Positions 24,315 to 28,972 of a stretch of 28,972 nucleotides of DNA are shown here, piece by piece. Made by a program: the position numbers and the translations under genes. Where the stretch lies: IMG/VR virus record IMGVR_UViG_3300042542_004592, positions 1 through 28,972 of that record, one strand, 5' to 3'. Within the stretch, counting starts at the first letter, position 1, and every line of letters begins with the position of its first letter. This DNA comes from a virus. The notes under the pieces were generated by a model, which was not told where the DNA came from, did not search any database, and saw only the letters and a program-made list of their open reading frames with translations.

Positions 24315-26438
24315 ATGGCAAAATTAAAAGACGGCTCGCGAATTTACGGTAATGTCACTATTGACGCTGGCGCATCAGCCGTATCTGTAAATGCAACGAC
24401 GATAAATGCTTCATCGTTTGTTTTATCAAATGGTGTAGATCTTGTCATTCTCTCTCAAACTGGCGGCACTACTTCGAACGATGCCTATGCGCAAGCAAAC
24501 TCTGCTCGCAATCAAGCGAATACAGGTTATGGACAAGCAAATGCCGCATATGCTCAGGCAAACACTGCTCGCGGCACAGCCAATGATGCATATGCACAAG
24601 CGAATACTGCTTATGGTCAGGCAAATAATGGTTATGCTCAAGCGAATGCGGCTTATGGACAAGCCAACGCTGCTTACGGTCAAGCCAACGCTGCTTACGG
24701 TCAAGCGAATTCTGCTCGAGACCAAGCAAATTCTGCTCGCACACAAGCAAATAGTGCTTATGCAGAAGCCAATCTGAAGTTGAATCTAACTGGTGGTTCT
24801 GTCACTGGTGACTTAACCATTTCTGGTAATCTTGTTGTTCAAGGTAATGCAACTACAATCAATGTAAGCAATTTGAGCGTCAATGACTCAATTATTCTAT
24901 TGTCTGCAAATAGCACTGGCGATGCTGCTGATATTGGTTTTGTAGGCAATATCACTCGTGGTGCTACAGCAACACATGTTGGCTTTGTTCGTATACATCA
25001 ACTCAATGAATTCCAAATTTTTGATAATTATGAACTTCAACCAACTAACAATATTATTGATATTGCCAACTATAATTATAGACTTGGCAATCTTCGTGTT
25101 AATGCAATTAATGCTAATAGTGTGCTCATTCTTGGAAATGCCGCAGCAACTCAAGCAAATCTAACACTTGCTCGCGATCAAGCGAACACTGCTCGCACCA
25201 CAGCCAATGATGCATATGCTCAAGCAAATACCGCAAGAGATACTGCAAATGCTGCGTATGCGCAAGCAAATACTGGTTACACTCAGGCAAATACTGGTTA
25301 TGCTCAAGCGAATGCGGCTTATGGACAAGCCAACGCTGCTTACGGTCAAGCGAATGCAGCATATAGCACTGCGAATACAGCCAACACAACGGCAAATCTG
25401 GCATATGCTCAAGCAAATTCAAATTATCAACCTGCTGTAACTCGCCTTGATGTTACGAACAACGGCGCAGGTGCATATCGGTTTGATCAGTATGGTGCTG
25501 CTGTTGATAACCCATCACTTTATGTTCGTGCTGGCGAGACGATTGCATTTAATTTAAACAATGCTGGACACCCATTCGCGATTCGTGTTTCATCTGGTGG
25601 TTCAAACTATGACACTGGACTGACTCATGTTGCAACTGATGGAACAGTAAGCACTGGTTCTTCTGCTCAAGGCAAAGTTTCTGGCTCATTATACTGGAAA
25701 GTTCCTTATGAACTTGGTGGAAACACTTATGTTTATCAGTGCACTATTCATAGTGGAATGGTTGGTAACATTGTACTTGAACCAAATGGAACAATCGCAT
25801 ATGCTCAAGCCAATACAGCGAGAAATCAGGCAAACACTGCCCGCACAACTGCTAATGATGCTTATGGTGCTGCTAATACTGCCCAAACAACAGCACAAAA
25901 TGCATATGGTCAAGCAAATACTGCTTATGGACAAGCGAATGCCGCTTATGGTCAGGCAAACACTGCACGAACCCAAGCAAATACTGCTTATGGTCAAGCA
26001 AATGCAGCATATGCCCAAGCAAATTCTGCGTATGCTCAGGCAAATAATGCTTATGGTGCTGCTAACAATATTATTAGCGGCACAACTTCTATTACATTGA
26101 AAGCATATAAAGATTTCTTGCAAGCCAATACGAATGTTAACGCTGCAAATACTTGCGACTTATCAGTATCAAATTACTTCCGCGCTGTAATGACAGCCAG
26201 TGCTCAATTCACCTTTATCAATGCTCCATCTTCTGGTACTGCTCAGCAATTCTCATTGTTGATTATGCAAAATGCTACAGGTGGCTACTCACCAACATTT
26301 GCGAATACAGTGTACTGGGCGGGTGGATCAATTCCTCCAGCAACGACTGCAGCAAATTCTCGTGACTTGTGGACCTTCATCACTTATGATGGTGGTTCAA
26401 CATATTGGGGTACATTGACGATGAAGGATGCGCGATAA
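24315..26438 (+). CDS. Heptad-repeat tail fibre with cupredoxin domain and shared C-terminal tip
   Basis: This is a 707-residue fibre. Residues 1-55 (LKDGSRIYGNVTIDAG) are a beta-rich head. Three arrays of the heptad AYxQANx (about 56-154, 278-370 and 494-585) suggest long alpha-helical coiled-coil stalks. Between the first two lies a beta module (about 155-277: GDLTISGNLVVQGNATTI, SIILLSANSTGDAADIGF) common in phage fibres. Between the last two lies a cupredoxin-like domain (about 373-491) with His419 (GHPF), Cys476, His479 and Met482 (QCTIHSGM). Residues 595-707 form the tip domain (GGYSPTFANTVYWAGG...TMKDAR) shared with the 8721-11639 fibre. It follows its own promoter-like element. It is probably a trimeric tail fibre; receptor specificity cannot be read from the sequence. 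Confidence 0.82.
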   Translation: MAKLKDGSRIYGNVTIDAGASAVSVNATTINASSFVLSNGVDLVILSQTGGTTSNDAYAQANSARNQANTGYGQANAAYAQANTARGTANDAYAQANTAYGQANNGYAQANAAYGQANAAYGQANAAYGQANSARDQANSARTQANSAYAEANLKLNLTGGSVTGDLTISGNLVVQGNATTINVSNLSVNDSIILLSANSTGDAADIGFVGNITRGATATHVGFVRIHQLNEFQIFDNYELQPTNNIIDIANYNYRLGNLRVNAINANSVLILGNAAATQANLTLARDQANTARTTANDAYAQANTARDTANAAYAQANTGYTQANTGYAQANAAYGQANAAYGQANAAYSTANTANTTANLAYAQANSNYQPAVTRLDVTNNGAGAYRFDQYGAAVDNPSLYVRAGETIAFNLNNAGHPFAIRVSSGGSNYDTGLTHVATDGTVSTGSSAQGKVSGSLYWKVPYELGGNTYVYQCTIHSGMVGNIVLEPNGTIAYAQANTARNQANTARTTANDAYGAANTAQTTAQNAYGQANTAYGQANAAYGQANTARTQANTAYGQANAAYAQANSAYAQANNAYGAANNIISGTTSITLKAYKDFLQANTNVNAANTCDLSVSNYFRAVMTASAQFTFINAPSSGTAQQFSLLIMQNATGGYSPTFANTVYWAGGSIPPATTAANSRDLWTFITYDGGSTYWGTLTMKDAR
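24480..26063 (+). repeat. AYxQAN heptad-coding 21-bp repeats (three arrays)
   Basis: Units of 21 bases encode AYGQANA/AYAQANT/ARxQANT, in three arrays at about 24480-24770, 25160-25425 and 25800-26063. A 57-base stretch is identical at 24629-24685 and 25295-25351, showing exchange or recent duplication between arrays. Confidence 0.9.
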
Positions 26439-26441
26439 ATA
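26434..26441 (+). promoter_or_regulatory. Putative late promoter of the glycosyltransferase cluster
   Basis: GATAAATA, one base from the T4 late core, overlaps the stop codon of the fibre gene and lies 27 bases before the ATG at 26469. It would transcribe the downstream glycosyltransferase and oxygenase genes. Confidence 0.4.
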
Positions 26442-26468
26442 GGTTAAATTATCTTTTGTGAGTTTGTT

Positions 26469-27464
26469 ATGAAAATCCATGTACTGGTAAATCCTCGCAA
26501 TCCAACAGGGTTGATGAATCGTGTGGACCCATTTGCTGTCCACGCATACAAATATATCAAACATTTATCGCCGCATTTCCATATGATTCATTATGGAGTT
26601 CCAGGCGCGCAAGTTGATTGCGAGCATATTGATATTCCAACATTACCAAAAGAAATAAAGCGATTCAATGAACTTGCTGGCGAAGAAATTCGCAAGAGAG
26701 CAAGCGATGGTGATTTGATTGTTTGTTTCTTTGGCGTTGACAATCAACTCGCATGTGAGATGAATCCAAACTGCAAACCAGTTGAACCTTCTATTGGATA
26801 TAGAGCCAATGGCATCTTTGCGCCATATCGTGTGTTTACTTCATATGCAAATATGCATATGTTTTATGGCGAGCGCGGAATGCTCATGAGCCCTTCTTGG
26901 TTCGATGATGTAATTGGTAATCCATTTACAATCAGTGAATTTGAGTACAATGAAAAGAAAGACGATTACTTTTTATTTTTGGGTCGAGTATGCGAAGAGA
27001 AAGGTATTCATCTTGCAATTCAAGCAACAGAAAAGATGGGTAAAAAACTTATCATTGCTGGTCCTGGATCGCTCAAAGCATTGGGATATGAGAAAGTTCC
27101 AGATCATGTTGAGGTCTTTGGTGTTGCTGATGCAGAACAACGAAAACATCTATTAAAAAATGCAAAGGCATTGATTGGTTTGACGCATTATGTTGAGCCA
27201 TTCGGCAATATGATCATTGAGGCTAATCTATCAGGCACTCCTGTAATTACAACTGATTGGGGTGCATTTCCAGAGATTGTTCTTGAGGGACAAACAGGAT
27301 ATCGTGTGCGAGATTTTAAATCCCTATTAACTGCAATTGAGAGTATTGATAAGATTGCTTCATTTGATTGTAGAGAATGGGGATTAAATTTCTCTGATGA
27401 GGAGATCCACGATCAACATCGTCGATATCTAGAAAAAGTTATAAAGAATAAATTCTATGAATAA
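26469..27464 (+). CDS. GT4-family glycosyltransferase
   Basis: This 331-residue enzyme is of the GT-B, retaining GT4 type. The C-terminal Rossmann half is clear: FLGRVCEEKGIHLAI (about 170-184), KLIIAGPG, AKALIGLTHYVEPFGN, and the E-x7-E pair Glu243 and Glu251 with PVITTDWGAFPE, typical for nucleotide-sugar binding. The N-terminal half, which binds the acceptor, is short and diverged, as is usual in phages. It transfers a sugar from a nucleotide donor in the cytoplasm; donor and acceptor are unknown. The next gene overlaps it by eight bases. Being next to fibre genes and other sugar enzymes, it may extend a glycan on virion proteins or modify host surface sugars. Confidence 0.85.
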   Translation: MKIHVLVNPRNPTGLMNRVDPFAVHAYKYIKHLSPHFHMIHYGVPGAQVDCEHIDIPTLPKEIKRFNELAGEEIRKRASDGDLIVCFFGVDNQLACEMNPNCKPVEPSIGYRANGIFAPYRVFTSYANMHMFYGERGMLMSPSWFDDVIGNPFTISEFEYNEKKDDYFLFLGRVCEEKGIHLAIQATEKMGKKLIIAGPGSLKALGYEKVPDHVEVFGVADAEQRKHLLKNAKALIGLTHYVEPFGNMIIEANLSGTPVITTDWGAFPEIVLEGQTGYRVRDFKSLLTAIESIDKIASFDCREWGLNFSDEEIHDQHRRYLEKVIKNKFYE

Positions 27465-28209
27465 TCTTTTTATTGTCGGGTCATCGATTCAAACACGCAA
27501 TGCGCCATTGACATATAGCCCTGTTCGCACAATCTTTTCTAGCGAAGAAAGATTTCGTCAAACAATCTTTACTGTCAATTCAATACAAGCTGCATTTCCA
27601 GAGGCAAAAATAGTTGTTGTTGATTCATCAGACATCTATAAAGAATATCAAGACACATTTCGCTTCTTTAAGAACACTGAGTTTATACCACTAAAAGAAT
27701 TAGATCAAGAAGCATTTGAAATTGTTAATACGCATCCGAATAAAAGTTTATGCGAATCTTTGTTATTAAATACCTTCTATAAGAAGTTTAGAAAAGAAAT
27801 AAAACAATATGATTATGTGATTAAAACTTGCGGAAGATACTTTTACTTTCATTTAAATGATGCGCTGTTTAATGTTGAAAATTTAAACAAATTATTTTTC
27901 AAACGACCGCTTAATTTCAACTGGGATGATTCTTGGAACTATTCATTTATTGATCGTCGAACAGAACAAAATAACAATCGCATACATCAATATTGCACGG
28001 TGTTATATGCATTCGGCGGCACTCAATTAGATAAAATGATTGATATAAATGAAGCAACAATTCATTTGCTAAATCAAGCCCCAATGAAACATTATGATAT
28101 TGAAACTTTGTCATATTACTTTACTCGTCCATATGAAAAAGATGTTATTGAAACAGACTGGATAGTTTGCGGATGGGATGGGACTTCTGGTCGATTTATG
28201 TATTACTAG
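27457..28209 (+). CDS. Putative glycosyltransferase-like protein of unknown activity
   Basis: This 250-residue protein has no fully canonical motif. Its pattern resembles phage and bacterial sugar-transferase-like hypotheticals: a start with SSEERFRQTIFTVNSI, an Ala-Lys-Ile-Val-Val-Val-Asp-Ser strand (about 50-57), YDYVIKTCGRYFYF (118-131) where KTCGRY could be the nucleotide-binding edge, and a terminal GWDGTSGRFMYY. It overlaps the GT4 gene by eight bases and is followed 7 bases later by a second oxygenase gene. The setting supports sugar transfer. A clear DxD is not visible, so the donor site is uncertain. Confidence 0.6.
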   Translation: MNNLFIVGSSIQTRNAPLTYSPVRTIFSSEERFRQTIFTVNSIQAAFPEAKIVVVDSSDIYKEYQDTFRFFKNTEFIPLKELDQEAFEIVNTHPNKSLCESLLLNTFYKKFRKEIKQYDYVIKTCGRYFYFHLNDALFNVENLNKLFFKRPLNFNWDDSWNYSFIDRRTEQNNNRIHQYCTVLYAFGGTQLDKMIDINEATIHLLNQAPMKHYDIETLSYYFTRPYEKDVIETDWIVCGWDGTSGRFMYY

Positions 28210-28216
28210 GTGAGTT

Positions 28217-28774
28217 ATGAAAACAAATTTAATTGTTACTGACGATTTTTATCAAAACCCAGATGGTGTGCGAAGTTATGCATTGTCTCAACCATTTGAG
28301 GTGTCGGGAAATTATCCTGGAGTAAGAACAAAACCATATCTTCCAGACGATCTAAAAGATGCAATTCAAAAAATCATCTTTAATGTTGGAGGGCAGATCA
28401 CCGATTGGATGGAATATTCTGGCTATACTGGAGCATTTCAAATTTGCACTGCGAAAGATCGCACTTGGATTCATGCTGATAGTTATAATTCTTGGGCTGC
28501 TGTGTGCTATCTAACACCGAATGCGCCTCTCTCTGCTGGAACTGCTCTGTATCGATATAAGGAAACGGGCGACTATTTCAGAGCAGATAACACTGCTCCT
28601 CATTTTGATGGCTATGACTATACAAAGTGGGATATGGTAGATTATGTGGCGAACAAATATAATCGAATCGTGATGTATCGCGGAAACCTTTATCATGCCT
28701 CATTGGACTATTTCGGAAACAATCTCGAAAACGGAAGATTATTTCAAACCTTCTTTTTCAACACAGAATACTAA
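28217..28774 (+). CDS. Second 2OG/Fe(II) oxygenase-like protein (DUF6445-type)
   Basis: This 185-residue protein has a plausible dioxygenase iron triad: His86-x-Asp88 in TWIHADSYN and His160 in LYHASLDYFG, with Arg174 (NGRLFQTFFF) as the possible 2-oxoglutarate-binding residue. The spacing fits the DUF6445 group, which I recall as related to 2OG oxygenases. It is distinct from the PKHD-type enzyme at 16603. The start ATG follows AGGTGAG, and its stop overlaps the next start (TAATG). It sits among glycosyltransferases, so a hydroxylation step next to sugar attachment is a reasonable inference. Its substrate is not known. Confidence 0.7.
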   Translation: MKTNLIVTDDFYQNPDGVRSYALSQPFEVSGNYPGVRTKPYLPDDLKDAIQKIIFNVGGQITDWMEYSGYTGAFQICTAKDRTWIHADSYNSWAAVCYLTPNAPLSAGTALYRYKETGDYFRADNTAPHFDGYDYTKWDMVDYVANKYNRIVMYRGNLYHASLDYFGNNLENGRLFQTFFFNTEY

Positions 28775-28972
28775 TGAAAATTTTACATGTGATATTTTCT
28801 TGCAATCGTTTGCAATACCTAACGAAGACTCTAGATTCTCTTAAAAATCTAGATTATGGAAATCATGAGGTTACTCGCCTTATCGTCGACGATTACCCAA
28901 GAACTCGAAATGACTCAATCTTTCAGTTGCTCGCGAAAACTCATAAAACACTTTTATGGTTGAACACCGAAA
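28774..28972 (+). CDS. GT2-like glycosyltransferase, N-terminal part (3' truncated)
   Basis: The ATG at 28774 overlaps the previous stop, and the frame stays open to the right edge (66 codons). The start MKILHVIFSCNRLQYLTKTL and the LIVDDYPRTRND segment are typical of GT-A, family 2-like transferases, where the Asp-Asp after a beta strand takes part in nucleotide-sugar binding. The rest of the gene lies outside the window, so the catalytic DxD region and acceptor domain cannot be seen. It continues the sugar-enzyme cluster. Confidence 0.6.
   Translation, partial: MKILHVIFSCNRLQYLTKTLDSLKNLDYGNHEVTRLIVDDYPRTRNDSIFQLLAKTHKTLLWLNTE

Noticed and set aside
1-28972. tRNA genes, insertion sequences or attachment sites
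   Set aside because: No cloverleaf-like sequence, transposase motif or terminal repeats seen; genes are packed tightly on one strand.

Overview
This window reads as a late structural and tail-fibre region of a large T4-like, contractile-tailed bacteriophage. All convincing genes lie on the + strand, packed with overlaps or gaps of 0-80 bases, and the DNA is moderately AT-rich. Intergenic gaps hold sequences like the T4 late promoter (TATAAATA or one-base variants). The first gene looks like the end of a baseplate wedge gp8 homologue, and the next begins with a DUF4815-type domain typical of T4-like marine and freshwater phages. The host cannot be read from the sequence. An aquatic bacterium is an inference from resemblance to fibre genes remembered from cyanophages and pelagiphages.

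Layout. 1-8718: baseplate and proximal tail proteins. These are a gp8-like C-terminus, a 1500-aa DUF4815 protein with a proline-rich linker and a terminal Hint (intein-like) domain, a 1058-aa tail protein in the same frame after one TGA codon, and a 75-aa coiled-coil protein. 8721-16522: a 972-aa beta-repeat fibre, then two tandem paralogues (748 and 850 aa) built from an unusual Asn/Tyr/Pro repeat. 16603-19638: a translationally coupled enzyme cassette with a 2-oxoglutarate/Fe(II) prolyl-hydroxylase-like protein, two related DUF6065-like proteins and a GlcNAc-transferase-like enzyme resembling eukaryotic Skp1 Gnt1. 19641-26438: an unknown protein, a small fibre-adaptor protein, a 1150-aa collagen-like (Gly-Pro-Gln) fibre with an embedded cupredoxin domain, a 75-aa protein, and a 707-aa heptad-repeat fibre with a second cupredoxin domain. 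26469-28972: a GT4 glycosyltransferase, a glycosyltransferase-like protein, a second 2OG/Fe(II)-oxygenase-like protein, and the start of a GT2-like glycosyltransferase cut by the window edge.

How it may work together. The most interesting reading is a phage-encoded post-translational modification system. A prolyl hydroxylase and a Gnt1-like GlcNAc transferase, which in eukaryotes act one after the other on Skp1, sit between proline-rich repeat fibres (YPIANxP repeats upstream, a GPQ collagen downstream). More glycosyltransferases and a second dioxygenase follow. The hypothesis is that fibre prolines are hydroxylated and then O-glycosylated. The enzyme families are supported by visible motifs; the pathway and its substrates are inference. 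Other unusual points are the Hint domain in a tail protein, amicyanin-type copper-ligand motifs in two fibres, and recent tandem duplications within fibre genes.
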